NCBI GenBank assembly: GCA_014377665.1
Contig: JACMPF010000076.1
Location: forward strand, 1-52,907
Length of the DNA stretch: 52,907 nucleotides
From: Pedobacter sp.
Lineage (GTDB): Bacteria > Bacteroidota > Bacteroidia > Sphingobacteriales > Sphingobacteriaceae
Direction: 5' to 3'
Under the pieces are notes generated by a model. The model saw only the letters and a list, made by a program, of their open reading frames with translations, searched no databases and was not told the origin of the DNA. Each line of letters begins with the position of its first letter. Positions within the stretch are counted from its first letter, which is position 1. Positions 26,385 to 35,586 of this stretch are shown here, one piece after another. The position numbers and the translations under genes were made by a program.

Positions 26385-27027
26385 GACGCGTTTTTTTACT
26401 GTAGAAATTGTAGATCAAAAAATTGATAGTAATTATCACAGTCGTTCCAACCCAAAACATGGGCCATTGTCCCTGGTGCCATAATACTAATCCGAGAGCC
26501 GATTCGCAAGTTGCGCACAAGAATGAAACAGACATAAAAACTGGATTCAAATGGTTCCTAGCCTCTTGTAAAACAACGTAAATTCTAGTTTGATTATTTT
26601 GATGGATCACCTGGTGTTCGATATTTATGATGCTTAAATGGCGTAATGTCAGGTCGAATTTGATACATTGTGGTGGATTAATTCTTTCACTAAGCTCTCT
26701 CACAAACGGTGCAGTCAATGCTCCAGCAATTCCAAACAACCCAATCTGCAAGGTCTGGAAATTAAAAGGAAGACTGGCAAGATACCAGGCCCTTTGTGCA
26801 AACACCCTGGACATCAAAAGCATCAATAAAAAAGTAATTCCCACCTTCATAAAATAAACAGACCAAAAGCCATATAGAAACCCCGCACTTACATTTCGTG
26901 CCCTTGAATCTAAAATCCCGAGCAACAAGCAACTAATGATCATGGCAATTGTGGCGGTCTTTCCGGTATGACCTTCCGATAATCCGAAGTCTGTCGTCAC
27001 GAGAAGCACTGGCGGTTTTCTTAGCAT
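26374..27027 (-). CDS. Hypothetical polytopic membrane protein
   Basis: 217 residues, family not recognised. About five hydrophobic segments are visible (around 25-42, 50-76, 86-106, 162-180 and 187-207). Between the third and fourth lies a polar loop of about 50 residues, rich in Arg, His and Asn. The start overlaps the stop of the carboxylase gene by one base (TAATG) and the stop overlaps the GNAT gene by 11 bases, which supports a real, translated gene. No catalytic motif is seen. Its role beside the carboxylase is unknown. Confidence 0.7.
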   Translation of the reverse strand: MLRKPPVLLVTTDFGLSEGHTGKTATIAMIISCLLLGILDSRARNVSAGFLYGFWSVYFMKVGITFLLMLLMSRVFAQRAWYLASLPFNFQTLQIGLFGIAGALTAPFVRELSERINPPQCIKFDLTLRHLSIINIEHQVIHQNNQTRIYVVLQEARNHLNPVFMSVSFLCATCESALGLVLWHQGQWPMFWVGTTVIITINFLIYNFYSKKTRHVT

Positions 27028-28568
27028 TACAACGGGATATTGCCATGTTTTTTACGGGGACTATTGACCACCTTATTTTCCAACATTTTAAATGCTTTAA
27101 TCAGCTTAATTCTGGTTTGTGAGGGTTGAATCACCTCGTCTACGAATCCTCTTTCTGCAGCTCTATATGGATTAGCAAAGATATCGGAGTACATTTTCTC
27201 TTTCTCCAGCCATTTTTTTTCCGGATGCTCAGCAGAAGAAATCTCCTTCTTGAAAATGATCTCAGCTGCTCCTTTTGCCCCCATGACTGCGATTTCTGCT
27301 GTTGGCCATGCATAATTCATGTCAGCGCCAATATGTTTTGAATTCATTACATCATAAGCGCCTCCATACGCTTTTCTGGTGATCACTGTAATTCTTGGGA
27401 TTGTAGCCTCACTAAAGGCATATAGTAATTTCGCGCCGTTAGTAATGATTCCGTTCCACTCCTGATCTGTTCCAGGTAGGAATCCCGGAACGTCTTCAAG
27501 CACAAGAAGCGGTATATTGAAGCAGTCGCAAAATCGTACAAAACGTGCGGCCTTAACTGAGGCATGATTGTCTAAGACCCCGGCAAGGTAGGCTGGTTGG
27601 TTCGCAACGATACCGATGCTTCTGCCTGCTAATCTTGAAAAGCCTACGACAATATTTTCTGCATAGTCTTTGTGTACTTCTAAAAAGCTATCTGAATCAA
27701 CCAGTTCCTCCACAATTGAGCGCACATCATAAGGCTGATTTGCGTTTTCGGGCATTATTGAAGATAATGACGGCCTTGATTCATTACCTGCCGTGTACGG
27801 AAGCTGAATAGGGATTTCTTCACAGTTCTGAGGCATATAACTCAGAAGCATCTTCAGATGGTTGATTGCTTCTAGTTCATTTGCGCAGGCGAAATGAGTT
27901 ACGCCGGATTTTGTAGCATGGGTCGATGCTCCTCCCAATTCCTCAGAAGTTACCACTTCATGTGTGACCGTCTTGACCACGTTGGGACCCGTTACGAACA
28001 TGTATGATGTGCTCTCCACCATCAGAATAAAGTCTGTGATGGCAGGCGAGTATACGGCTCCTCCAGCACACGGGCCCATTATTGCTGAGAGTTGAGGAAT
28101 TACTCCTGATGCCTGCACATTGCGATAAAAGATATCTGCATAGCCTCCCAATGATACCACACCTTCCTGAATGCGGGCTCCACCACTGTCGTTCAAGCCA
28201 ATTAAAGGTGCACCATTTTTCAAGGCCATTTCCATGATCTTACAAATCTTCTCAGCATGTGTTTCAGATAGAGAACCTCCAAAAACGGTAAAATCCTGAG
28301 AAAACACATATACGAGGCGACCTGTAATTGTTCCATATCCTGTAACCACTCCGTCTCCAGAATATTTTTCACGCTCCATCCCAAAATCTGTACTTCTGTG
28401 GGTGACCAACATTCCTATCTCTTCGAAAGAATTTTCGTCTAATAGGAAGTATAATCGCTCACGAGCGGTAAGTTTACCTTTTTTATGCTGAGCTTCTATT
28501 CTTGCCTCACCACCACCAGCATGTGCTTGTTGAACCTTTGTTTGAAGTATATCTATTTTGTTTCTCAT
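27027..28568 (-). CDS. Acyl-CoA carboxylase, carboxyltransferase (beta) subunit
   Basis: Biotin-dependent carboxyltransferase of the propionyl-/methylcrotonyl-CoA type, 513 residues from the chosen start, the usual family size. The crotonase-like oxyanion segments are visible: [19 protein letters not shown] and [17 protein letters not shown] in the N-terminal half, and [15 protein letters not shown] and [23 protein letters not shown] in the C-terminal half. The reading frame is open to an ATG at 28631, but that start overlaps the porin gene by 47 bases; the ATG at 28568 ([12 protein letters not shown]) fits the family N-terminus. The biotin carboxylase and carrier subunits are not in this window. 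Acyl substrate not determined. Confidence 0.93.
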   Translation of the reverse strand: MRNKIDILQTKVQQAHAGGGEARIEAQHKKGKLTARERLYFLLDENSFEEIGMLVTHRSTDFGMEREKYSGDGVVTGYGTITGRLVYVFSQDFTVFGGSLSETHAEKICKIMEMALKNGAPLIGLNDSGGARIQEGVVSLGGYADIFYRNVQASGVIPQLSAIMGPCAGGAVYSPAITDFILMVESTSYMFVTGPNVVKTVTHEVVTSEELGGASTHATKSGVTHFACANELEAINHLKMLLSYMPQNCEEIPIQLPYTAGNESRPSLSSIMPENANQPYDVRSIVEELVDSDSFLEVHKDYAENIVVGFSRLAGRSIGIVANQPAYLAGVLDNHASVKAARFVRFCDCFNIPLLVLEDVPGFLPGTDQEWNGIITNGAKLLYAFSEATIPRITVITRKAYGGAYDVMNSKHIGADMNYAWPTAEIAVMGAKGAAEIIFKKEISSAEHPEKKWLEKEKMYSDIFANPYRAAERGFVDEVIQPSQTRIKLIKAFKMLENKVVNSPRKKHGNIPL

Positions 28569-28584
28569 GGAGTGCTTTTTAATG

Positions 28585-29814
28585 TTACCAACGATACTGT
28601 AAGCGGGCGGTGAATATATCATCTTCCACATCGGCAGTGTACTGCGGCATCAAAGTATTGTCGTTTACAATGTTCTCATTGTAAATCGTAAGTTTTAATC
28701 TTGGATTAAGTAAATAAGTAAGCCCATACCCAATCGTACTAAACTTGATATCACCTGCTGACGTATTATTATCTAGCCCTATTTCTGCATCGCTGATCTG
28801 TCTGTTAGGGTCGTACATATCGAACGCCATAATAGCAGTAAACTTAGTCTTTGCAATCTTTTGAGTAATCCAGAAATAGTATCCCGAAAAATCTCGGAGA
28901 TACAGATCGGTAGTTGGTTGGGCGCCAAAACTTGTGCTAGCCGCGAAGCCGGTTATCGCAGAGGAAGAGGCGACTCCAGGTTGTCTGCCGGCAATATACT
29001 CTGCTTTAAGAGAGGTCGCACCAAAATTGTTGTCGTACTGTAGCTGTATATTCAACCCGTAATAGTTTCTCTTCGCATACCAATTCACATTATCCGCACC
29101 GGTATTTTTTACATATCTGCCATTTTCATAACTAAAATAATTTTCTGTGTCGCTTCTAACCGATCCCGCATATGCTGAACCCCCAAAACCAACATGCAAT
29201 CTCTTATTTACCAGACGGTCAAATCTGAACCCTAAATTCCCTATAATGTCCTTCTTGGAATCATAATCTCTGGCTGTATGCCCGCTTCCGTTTACTACTG
29301 CCAGGTCGCCATTTATAAATTTAAGTTTTGATGGATGATAACTGATCATAGCACCAATGTCACGTTCGCGTGGCATCAAGGTTTGAAATACTCTGGCTCG
29401 CTCAGGGAAATCACGATATCCCGAAGAGTAAACGATAGAGTAACCAAATGGTCTGTTAAATAATCCGACTGTAAATCTTAAATCCTTTGAATTTGGCTGA
29501 TGAAATTGAATGAAAGCGTCCATTAATGTCAGTCCATTTTGGGTCGCATCAATTTGAAATACGATGCTGGAGAACTTATCTGCTCTGTCTATTTTTAACC
29601 TACCCCTTCTAATCATAAATCGCTCATCAGAATTCTTGGCGAAGTCGCCACCCGACCAAGAGTTGATCCCTGCAGATTGCCCCTTTTGATATTGTGTTTG
29701 CAGATAGCCGGTAATCGCAATCTCATGAGGGTCGTAAGTGGATGGAGCATTGTTATTTTGCGCAAGCCCAAAATGCGGAATAATTGAGGTCAAAATGAAC
29801 AAGATTTTTCTCAT
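28585..29814 (-). CDS. Phosphate-selective porin O/P family outer-membrane protein
   Basis: 409 residues with a signal peptide (about 1-18, cleavage after GLAQ) and a beta-barrel pattern of alternating aromatic/polar strands ending in the C-terminal aromatic motif LQYRW. The [10 protein letters not shown] start of the barrel and the [22 protein letters not shown] segment are typical of the OprO/OprP-like family. It probably forms an anion-preferring channel in the outer membrane; phosphate selectivity is not shown. It opens a leftward run whose next gene starts 16 bases later, and is divergent from the SulP module. Confidence 0.85.
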   Translation of the reverse strand: MRKILFILTSIIPHFGLAQNNNAPSTYDPHEIAITGYLQTQYQKGQSAGINSWSGGDFAKNSDERFMIRRGRLKIDRADKFSSIVFQIDATQNGLTLMDAFIQFHQPNSKDLRFTVGLFNRPFGYSIVYSSGYRDFPERARVFQTLMPRERDIGAMISYHPSKLKFINGDLAVVNGSGHTARDYDSKKDIIGNLGFRFDRLVNKRLHVGFGGSAYAGSVRSDTENYFSYENGRYVKNTGADNVNWYAKRNYYGLNIQLQYDNNFGATSLKAEYIAGRQPGVASSSAITGFAASTSFGAQPTTDLYLRDFSGYYFWITQKIAKTKFTAIMAFDMYDPNRQISDAEIGLDNNTSAGDIKFSTIGYGLTYLLNPRLKLTIYNENIVNDNTLMPQYTADVEDDIFTARLQYRW

Positions 29815-29963
29815 GTATTGGAATCGAAATTTATAAGCCTAAATTAAACTAATTGGAGCATTTTTTATATAATTGCACTTTAAGATTAAAAAACGGCTTC
29901 AATTGTGAAAGTAAATTGCAATTTTTTTACATTTCAAAATAGTCTATTTTGGAATTTTGGACT

Positions 29964-29971
29964 TATTTTTG
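29964..29971 (+). promoter_or_regulatory. Candidate -7 element for the SulP module
   Basis: TATTTTTG matches TAnnTTTG, 21 bases before the start of the first gene of the module. No -33 TTTG lies at the usual 17-23-base spacing; one at 12 bases is too close. Partial support only. Confidence 0.4.
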
Positions 29972-29992
29972 AGTACATAATAAAAAATTAAC

Positions 29993-30334
29993 ATGTTTTT
30001 TAGAAAATATCGGGTTCTTATCGTCGTTGCCTTCTTAGGCATCTTCACCGCGAAGATGATGATATCAGGCGCGCCGGTATTTTTTATTCAGTTTAATAAG
30101 CAAATTATGAATGCTGTGATCATGCAAATTGAGCAGGAACACAACAACGATGGAGAGTCAAGCAAAACCGGTCTCAAATACACGGATTACAAATTGGTTG
30201 AGTTCCATCACATTGATTCGTACGTTACTTTTTTTAATCACTTTGGCATCAATAATAGCTTTGTCGAGCATTACAAACGGTATGTTGACCCATACCATCC
30301 CTCGGTTCCAACGCCACCCCCTAACCTTTCTTAG
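29993..30334 (+). CDS. Small single-pass membrane protein upstream of SulP
   Basis: 113 residues. A basic start is followed by one hydrophobic segment (about 8-32), then an exported-type domain rich in His, Tyr and Phe (FHHIDSYVTFFNHFG near 71-85), and a proline-rich end (DPYHPSVPTPPPN). Family not recognised. It precedes the SulP gene by 128 bases in the same direction and has a possible promoter, so it may be a partner or stabiliser of the transporter. The coding pattern and membrane topology look genuine, but no homology was checked. Confidence 0.65.
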   Translation: MFFRKYRVLIVVAFLGIFTAKMMISGAPVFFIQFNKQIMNAVIMQIEQEHNNDGESSKTGLKYTDYKLVEFHHIDSYVTFFNHFGINNSFVEHYKRYVDPYHPSVPTPPPNLS

Positions 30335-30462
30335 TTTTTCAATTGTCCGTTCTTTTCTCTAGAGGGCTCAGTCTCATTTAAGGAAAAGAATACTTTTAAT
30401 TTAATATTACTGAAGTGGTCTCTGTGTGTTTATGCAGCTTGGCTACTTAAAAAAACACACAA

Positions 30463-32070
30463 ATGAAAAACGGGAATTCAGTCTTTTCAAGATTTGAAGT
30501 GCAAAAATATATATTGGCAAAAAACCTAAAACGTGACCTTCCAGCAAGTGTAGTCGTATTTCTGGTCGCTTTGCCGCTTTGCTTAGGTATTGCTTTGGCA
30601 TCAGGCGCCCCGCTCTTTGCCGGGCTCATAACAGGTGTTATTGGTGGAATAGTCGTTGCCTCTTTCAGCGGCTCACAGTTAAGCGTAAGTGGTCCTGCAG
30701 CTGGTTTGACGGCTATAGTACTTGGGGCAATAGCAACGCTTGGTAGCTACCCTACGTTCCTACTTGCTGTTGTTTTAGCCGGATGTATCCAGATTATTCT
30801 TGGTATAGTCAAAGGGGGAACGATTGGTAACTATTTTCCATCGAGTGTTATCGAGGGAATGCTTGCCGCGATCGGCCTGACCCTGATACTTAAACAGCTT
30901 CCCCATGCACTGGGTGTAGATTCTGATTTCTTTGGTGACGAGAGTTTCGCGCAAGGTGACAGCGAAAACACTTTTTCAGCATTAACATCAGCATTCAGTC
31001 ATTTCGGACTAGCAGCTATTGTGATCAGCGGACTTTCGATTGTAGTATTGATTTTGTGGCCAAAATTCAAAAAGCTGGCTGTAGTACCCGCGCCTTTGGT
31101 CGTTGTACTATTAGGTGTTGGGTTAACCTTTTTATTTAGGGGGACACCATATGCTTTAGGCGATAAACACATGGTCGAGATTCCTGTTGTTAGTGGATGG
31201 TCTGAATTTCTAGGATTGTTCACCACGCCAGACTTTTCGCAAATTTTAAATGCTAAGGTTTGGATCGTTGCTGCTACTATTGCGGTCGTGGCAAGTCTGG
31301 AAACACTTTTAAGTTTAGAGGCTGTTGATAAAATAGATCCTATCAAACGGGTTTCACCAACCAATCGTGAGCTGATTGCACAAGGAACTGGGAATATCGT
31401 GAGTGGATTAGTTGGCGGGTTACCGATGACTTCTGTTATCGTTAGAAGTTCTGCCAATGTGAATGCAGGAGGTAGAACAAAGATGTCGGCCATTTTTCAT
31501 GGGACCTGGTTGCTATTGTCCTTAATTTTTATTCCAGGGCTGATAAATATGATCCCTTTGGCTTGTTTGGCGGCGATACTACTTGTGACAGGATATAAAC
31601 TCACGAGAATAGCTTTGTTCAAACATATGTATCATAAAGGTTGGGATCAGTTTGTGCCTTTTGTGGTCACCATCATTGCTGTTTTGTTGACAGACCTTCT
31701 AAAAGGCGTGGGCGTTGGGATGATATTCTCTATTTTTTACTTGCTACGCACAAATATGCGTAATCCATTCTTTTATAGAATCAAGGAAGATGGTGATAAA
31801 AAGAACCTTCGGATTACACTAGCAGAAGAAGTTTCGTTCTTAAACAAAGCGGCTATCGCAGTTGTACTGAATAAGATACCTAAAGAAACAAATGTGATCA
31901 TTGATGGTTCCAATTCCCGATATATAGATCCTGATGTATTGGAGACCATTTTTAATTATAAGCATAACGCGTATACAAAAGGGATTATAGTTAATTTAGT
32001 GGAAATTAAGAAAAACTATACTGTGCCCAAGTTAAATAATAAAATTATCGAAGAAATTAATAGTAATTAA
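30463..32070 (+). CDS. SulP family anion transporter with STAS domain
   Basis: 535 residues. The N-terminal SulP region starts with LKRDLPASVVVFLVALPLCLGIALASGAP, the family entry helix, and SGPAAGLTAIVLGAI near 81. The second half has QGTGNIVSGLVGGLPMTSVIVRSSAN near 302, the conserved SulP/SLC26 signature. A short cytoplasmic STAS-like domain follows from about 440 (VSFLNKAAIAVVLNKIP and NVIIDGSNSRYIDPDVLE). SulP proteins carry sulfate, bicarbonate, chloride or carboxylates. With a carbonic anhydrase starting 6 bases downstream, bicarbonate is the best guess. Confidence 0.93.
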   Translation: MKNGNSVFSRFEVQKYILAKNLKRDLPASVVVFLVALPLCLGIALASGAPLFAGLITGVIGGIVVASFSGSQLSVSGPAAGLTAIVLGAIATLGSYPTFLLAVVLAGCIQIILGIVKGGTIGNYFPSSVIEGMLAAIGLTLILKQLPHALGVDSDFFGDESFAQGDSENTFSALTSAFSHFGLAAIVISGLSIVVLILWPKFKKLAVVPAPLVVVLLGVGLTFLFRGTPYALGDKHMVEIPVVSGWSEFLGLFTTPDFSQILNAKVWIVAATIAVVASLETLLSLEAVDKIDPIKRVSPTNRELIAQGTGNIVSGLVGGLPMTSVIVRSSANVNAGGRTKMSAIFHGTWLLLSLIFIPGLINMIPLACLAAILLVTGYKLTRIALFKHMYHKGWDQFVPFVVTIIAVLLTDLLKGVGVGMIFSIFYLLRTNMRNPFFYRIKEDGDKKNLRITLAEEVSFLNKAAIAVVLNKIPKETNVIIDGSNSRYIDPDVLETIFNYKHNAYTKGIIVNLVEIKKNYTVPKLNNKIIEEINSN

Positions 32071-32076
32071 GTTATT

Positions 32077-32757
32077 ATGTGTGCAAAATTAGAAAAACAA
32101 TCAACAGAACAAATAACGTACGAAGGACTTTTACAAGGTAATAAGGACTGGGTTGCAGCAACTCTTATAGAAGATCCTGATTATTTCAAGAAGCTGTCTG
32201 CTGGGCAAAAGCCCCCAATTTTATGGATAGGCTGTTCAGATAGTCGCGTACCCGCAAATCAAATTACCAATACCAACCCGGGTGATATTTTTGTTCACCG
32301 CAACATTGCTAACGTAGTTGTTCATACGGATATGAACATGCTGAGCGTGTTGGATTATGCGGTAAATGTACTGGAGGTGGAACATGTTATCGTTTGTGGT
32401 CACTACGGTTGTGGCGGCGTATTGGCTGCTATGGGCAATAAACAATATGGCATTATAGACAATTGGTTGAGAAATATTAAGGATACATACCGATTGCATT
32501 ACCATGAATTGGATTTGATCTCAGATTTGAAAAAAAGATCTGAAAGATTGGTGGAACTCAACGTTATTGAGGGTGTATTCAACCTAACTAAAACTTCTAT
32601 TGTCCAGAACAGGTGGACGAACGGCAAAAAGCTCAGTTTGCATGGATGGGCGTATAGCCTGGAAACAGGTCTGATTACTGATTTGGGCGTTACCTGCGAA
32701 TCGAATAATCACCAAGATTCTGTATTCAGAATCGACGGTATTGAAAAGGTATTGTAA
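32077..32757 (+). CDS. Beta-class carbonic anhydrase
   Basis: 226 residues. The zinc site is complete: C53 in IGCSDSRVP, and H109 and C112 in CGHYGCGG, with the D55-R57 dyad that gates catalysis. It interconverts CO2 and bicarbonate in the cytoplasm. It starts 6 bases after the SulP gene, an arrangement known in bacteria and thought to couple bicarbonate transport to hydration. A perfect terminator follows 15 bases after the stop. Product assignment is secure; the physiological direction (supply of bicarbonate to carboxylases or pH balance) is inferred. Confidence 0.97.
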   Translation: MCAKLEKQSTEQITYEGLLQGNKDWVAATLIEDPDYFKKLSAGQKPPILWIGCSDSRVPANQITNTNPGDIFVHRNIANVVVHTDMNMLSVLDYAVNVLEVEHVIVCGHYGCGGVLAAMGNKQYGIIDNWLRNIKDTYRLHYHELDLISDLKKRSERLVELNVIEGVFNLTKTSIVQNRWTNGKKLSLHGWAYSLETGLITDLGVTCESNNHQDSVFRIDGIEKVL

Positions 32758-32772
32758 TTTTAAATAGATATC

Positions 32773-32809
32773 AAAAGGCTCCTTGATTTCGAAATCAAGG
32801 AGCCTTTTT
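32773..32809. terminator. Perfect bidirectional terminator
   Basis: An 18-base inverted repeat without mismatch (arm AAAAGGCTCCTTGATTTC) is followed by T residues and preceded by A residues. It lies between the convergent carbonic anhydrase and pruA genes and can serve both. Confidence 0.95.
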
Positions 32810-32810
32810 G

Positions 32811-34439
32811 TTATTTTAAAAATGGATATCTGTAATCCTTTGGTGGATCAAATGTTTCTTTAATTGTTCGTGGAGAAACCCAACGTAATAGGTTAATCAT
32901 TGAGCCTGCCTTATCGTTAGTACCCGAACCGCGTGCGCCTCCGAATGGCTGTTGACCAACAACGGCTCCAGTACACTTATCATTTATATAAAAGTTACCT
33001 GCAGCATTCCTCAAATGCTGAGATGCTTTTTCAATCGCATAACGATCCTGAGCTATAAATGCTCCTGTTAAAGCATAAACTGAAGTAGAATCGATAATGT
33101 CAAGCACCTCATCAAAATCTGCATCCTTGTAAACATAAATGGTTAACACCGGACCGAATAACTCCTCACACATGGTGGTATATTTAGGGTCTTTCACAAC
33201 TAAAATGGTTGGTTCTATAAACCATCCCTTAGATTTATCGTAATTTCCACCAGCAATAATCTCTACGGAAGAGTCTGCTTTCGCTGCATCAATATACTTT
33301 GCCAGTTTATCGAACGATTTTTCATTGATAACGGCATTGATGAAATTACTGAAATCTTCTGTGCCCCCCATTTTAAAAGTTGCGAGATCTCTCAGCATGT
33401 TATTTTTGATCGCTGGCCATCTACTCTCTGCAATATAAACACGGGATGCAGCTGAGCATTTTTGCCCTTGGTATTCGAACGCTCCTCGAATTATTGCAGT
33501 GCTTGAAACATCTGCATCAGCAGATTCATGAACCAATATAAAGTCTTTTCCACCAGTCTCGCCTACAATACGAGGGTATGTTTTATACTTATGGATGTTT
33601 GTTCCTATCATCTTCCAGATATTTTGAAAAACTGCAGTTGAACCTGTAAAGTGGATTCCTGCAAAATCAGGATGGTTAAAAATTACTTCACCTGCTTCTG
33701 GACCGTCGACATATATCAGGTTAATAACTCCATCCGGCAATCCAGCTTCTCTAAAAATCTCCATGATCACATTGGCAGCATAAACCTGGGTGTCAGCAGG
33801 CTTCCATACAACCACATTTCCCATCATTGCTACTGATGCAGGTAGATTTCCTGCAATAGCTGTAAAGTTGAAAGGTGTAAGTGCAAAGACAAAGCCTTCC
33901 AACGGACGTTGTTCAACTCTGTTCCAAGATCCTTTAGGAGATACTGGTGGTTGCTGTTTGTATATTTCTGTCATATAACTCACGTTGAAACGCAAAAAAT
34001 CTATGAATTCACAAGCAGCATCGATTTCTGCCTGGTAAGCATTCTTGCTCTGACCAAGCATCGTAGCTGCATTAAGTTTATAACGATAAGGACCTGCGAT
34101 CAAGTCTGCAGCTTTTAGAAATATTGCTGCACGATGTTCCCATGACAGGTTCTCCCAAGTGGCTTTCGAAGCAAGCGCGGAATCTATTGCTTTAACCACA
34201 TGGTCTTTGTTTCCAATGCTGTATTTTCCCAACAAATGCTGATGGTCATGAGGAGGGTTAAGGTTACCTTTTTTTTCAGTATGTACTTCCTGTCCCCCAA
34301 TGTACATTGGTATTTCTACTTGTTTTGAACGTGCCTCTTTTAAAGCAGCTTCCAATAACTCACGTTCTTTGCTGCCCGGTGCATAACCCAGAATGGGCTC
34401 ATTTACCGGTGCCGGCACGTTAAAAAATCCTTTAAGCAT
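32811..34439 (-). CDS. pruA: L-glutamate gamma-semialdehyde dehydrogenase
   Basis: 542 residues from the chosen ATG. It oxidises L-glutamate 5-semialdehyde (P5C) to glutamate with NAD+, the second step of proline breakdown. The catalytic residues are E294 in VGETGGKDF and C328 in YQGQKCSAASR, as in class 4 aldehyde dehydrogenases. The N-terminal MLKGFFNVPAPVNEPILGYAPGS matches monofunctional forms. The frame is open to a TTG at 34493 but the ATG at 34439 fits the family. A -33 TTTG and a TATCTTTA element 23 bases apart lie upstream. The PutA-type proline dehydrogenase is not adjacent. Confidence 0.95.
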   Translation of the reverse strand: MLKGFFNVPAPVNEPILGYAPGSKERELLEAALKEARSKQVEIPMYIGGQEVHTEKKGNLNPPHDHQHLLGKYSIGNKDHVVKAIDSALASKATWENLSWEHRAAIFLKAADLIAGPYRYKLNAATMLGQSKNAYQAEIDAACEFIDFLRFNVSYMTEIYKQQPPVSPKGSWNRVEQRPLEGFVFALTPFNFTAIAGNLPASVAMMGNVVVWKPADTQVYAANVIMEIFREAGLPDGVINLIYVDGPEAGEVIFNHPDFAGIHFTGSTAVFQNIWKMIGTNIHKYKTYPRIVGETGGKDFILVHESADADVSSTAIIRGAFEYQGQKCSAASRVYIAESRWPAIKNNMLRDLATFKMGGTEDFSNFINAVINEKSFDKLAKYIDAAKADSSVEIIAGGNYDKSKGWFIEPTILVVKDPKYTTMCEELFGPVLTIYVYKDADFDEVLDIIDSTSVYALTGAFIAQDRYAIEKASQHLRNAAGNFYINDKCTGAVVGQQPFGGARGSGTNDKAGSMINLLRWVSPRTIKETFDPPKDYRYPFLK

Positions 34440-34456
34440 AATAATTTTTGTTAGTT

Positions 34457-34491
34457 GGGTAAAGATAGCTAATTGCCCTCCTTTACCTGAC
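34457..34491 (-). promoter_or_regulatory. Candidate pruA promoter
   Basis: On the minus strand TTTG is followed after 23 bases by TATCTTTA (one mismatch to TAnnTTTG), about 18 bases upstream of the pruA ATG. Moderate match only. Confidence 0.4.
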
Positions 34492-34509
34492 AAAATGAGT
34501 AATAATTCT

Positions 34510-34517
34510 TATTTTTG
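34510..34517 (+). promoter_or_regulatory. Candidate -7 element of lpxK
   Basis: TATTTTTG, an exact TAnnTTTG match, ends 10 bases before the lpxK ATG, predicting a leader of only a few nucleotides. No convincing -33 TTG at normal spacing. Confidence 0.45.
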
Positions 34518-34527
34518 AGACCTTTAC

Positions 34528-35586
34528 ATGAGCACATACCTAAGATATTTACTCCTTCCGTTTTCATTTTTCTATAGCTTGGTTATTCTGATTAGAAACA
34601 AGCTGTTTGACGTAGGCATTCTAAAGTCAAACTCTTTCGGCCTGCCAATTATATGTATCGGGAACCTGGCTGTAGGCGGCTCAGGTAAAACACCTGTAGC
34701 TGAGTATATAGTACGACTGCTTGAGGGTAAGCGTGTGGCGATATTAAGTCGTGGATATGGTAGATTAACATCTGGCTTTGTTCTGGCGGACAGAGACAGT
34801 ACTGCGAGCAGTATAGGAGATGAGCCACTCCAATATTACCATAAGTTCAAAGACGTAACAGTTGCAGTTTGCGAAGATCGAATTAAGGGGATTAATCTAT
34901 TGAAAGATGAGCATGATGTTATTCTGCTGGATGATGCTTTTCAACATAGAAAAGTACGCGCAGGATTAAATATTCTGCTTTTTGAATACGTCAAATTTTC
35001 CCGGCCACAGTTTCTTATACCTGCTGGGAACTTGAGGGAGCCTTTTCAGGGTTTTCGGCGGTCAGATCTGGTTTTGATCACCAAATCTCCCTTTCAACTC
35101 CAGAAGAAAGAAAGTGAGAACATCCGCAAAAAGTTTGGCTCAGCTCCTCAGATTCCAGTGTTGTTTTCTTACTTGAACTATCAACAATTAAGATCGGCTT
35201 ATTCCAACGAAGCGTTAGCCCCCAAATTGAATAGAGAAATAAGCATCCATCTGCTAACTGGTATTGCTAATCCAGACCCTTTGGTTGCATATTTGAAACA
35301 GCAGTCAAATAACGTCATTCACCATGAATTTCCAGATCATTATCAATTCAGTTTGCGAGATATATCCGACTTGGTGAATGCTTTCAACGATGATTCTGCC
35401 ATCAATAAACTCATCATAACTACAGAAAAAGATTCACAGCGTTTATTAGATGCTTCAATAAAAGAATTACTTTTAGATTTGCCTATATTCTATCTGCCTA
35501 TTCAAGTTATGATAAACGAATCAGACAGGCCAACATTTGATCAAAAGATTTTAAATTATGTTTCAAGCACTACACGAAACCGTTGA
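34528..35586 (+). CDS. lpxK: Tetraacyldisaccharide 4'-kinase
   Basis: 352 residues. LpxK phosphorylates the 4' position of the lipid A disaccharide precursor at the inner membrane. An N-terminal hydrophobic helix (about 6-24) is followed by a Walker A loop, GNLAVGGSGKTPVAEYI near 47-63, and LSRGYGR and DDAFQHRKV segments typical of the family; the latter contains the catalytic Asp region. The 3' end overlaps the purine nucleoside phosphorylase gene by 29 bases in a different frame. Presence agrees with a Gram-negative envelope. Confidence 0.95.
   Translation: MSTYLRYLLLPFSFFYSLVILIRNKLFDVGILKSNSFGLPIICIGNLAVGGSGKTPVAEYIVRLLEGKRVAILSRGYGRLTSGFVLADRDSTASSIGDEPLQYYHKFKDVTVAVCEDRIKGINLLKDEHDVILLDDAFQHRKVRAGLNILLFEYVKFSRPQFLIPAGNLREPFQGFRRSDLVLITKSPFQLQKKESENIRKKFGSAPQIPVLFSYLNYQQLRSAYSNEALAPKLNREISIHLLTGIANPDPLVAYLKQQSNNVIHHEFPDHYQFSLRDISDLVNAFNDDSAINKLIITTEKDSQRLLDASIKELLLDLPIFYLPIQVMINESDRPTFDQKILNYVSSTTRNR

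Noticed and set aside
28569-28631. Upstream ATG of the acyl-CoA carboxylase gene
   Set aside because: Would overlap the porin gene by 47 bases and adds 21 residues not seen in the family.
34440-34493. TTG-initiated extension of pruA
   Set aside because: Covers the likely promoter; the internal ATG matches the family start.
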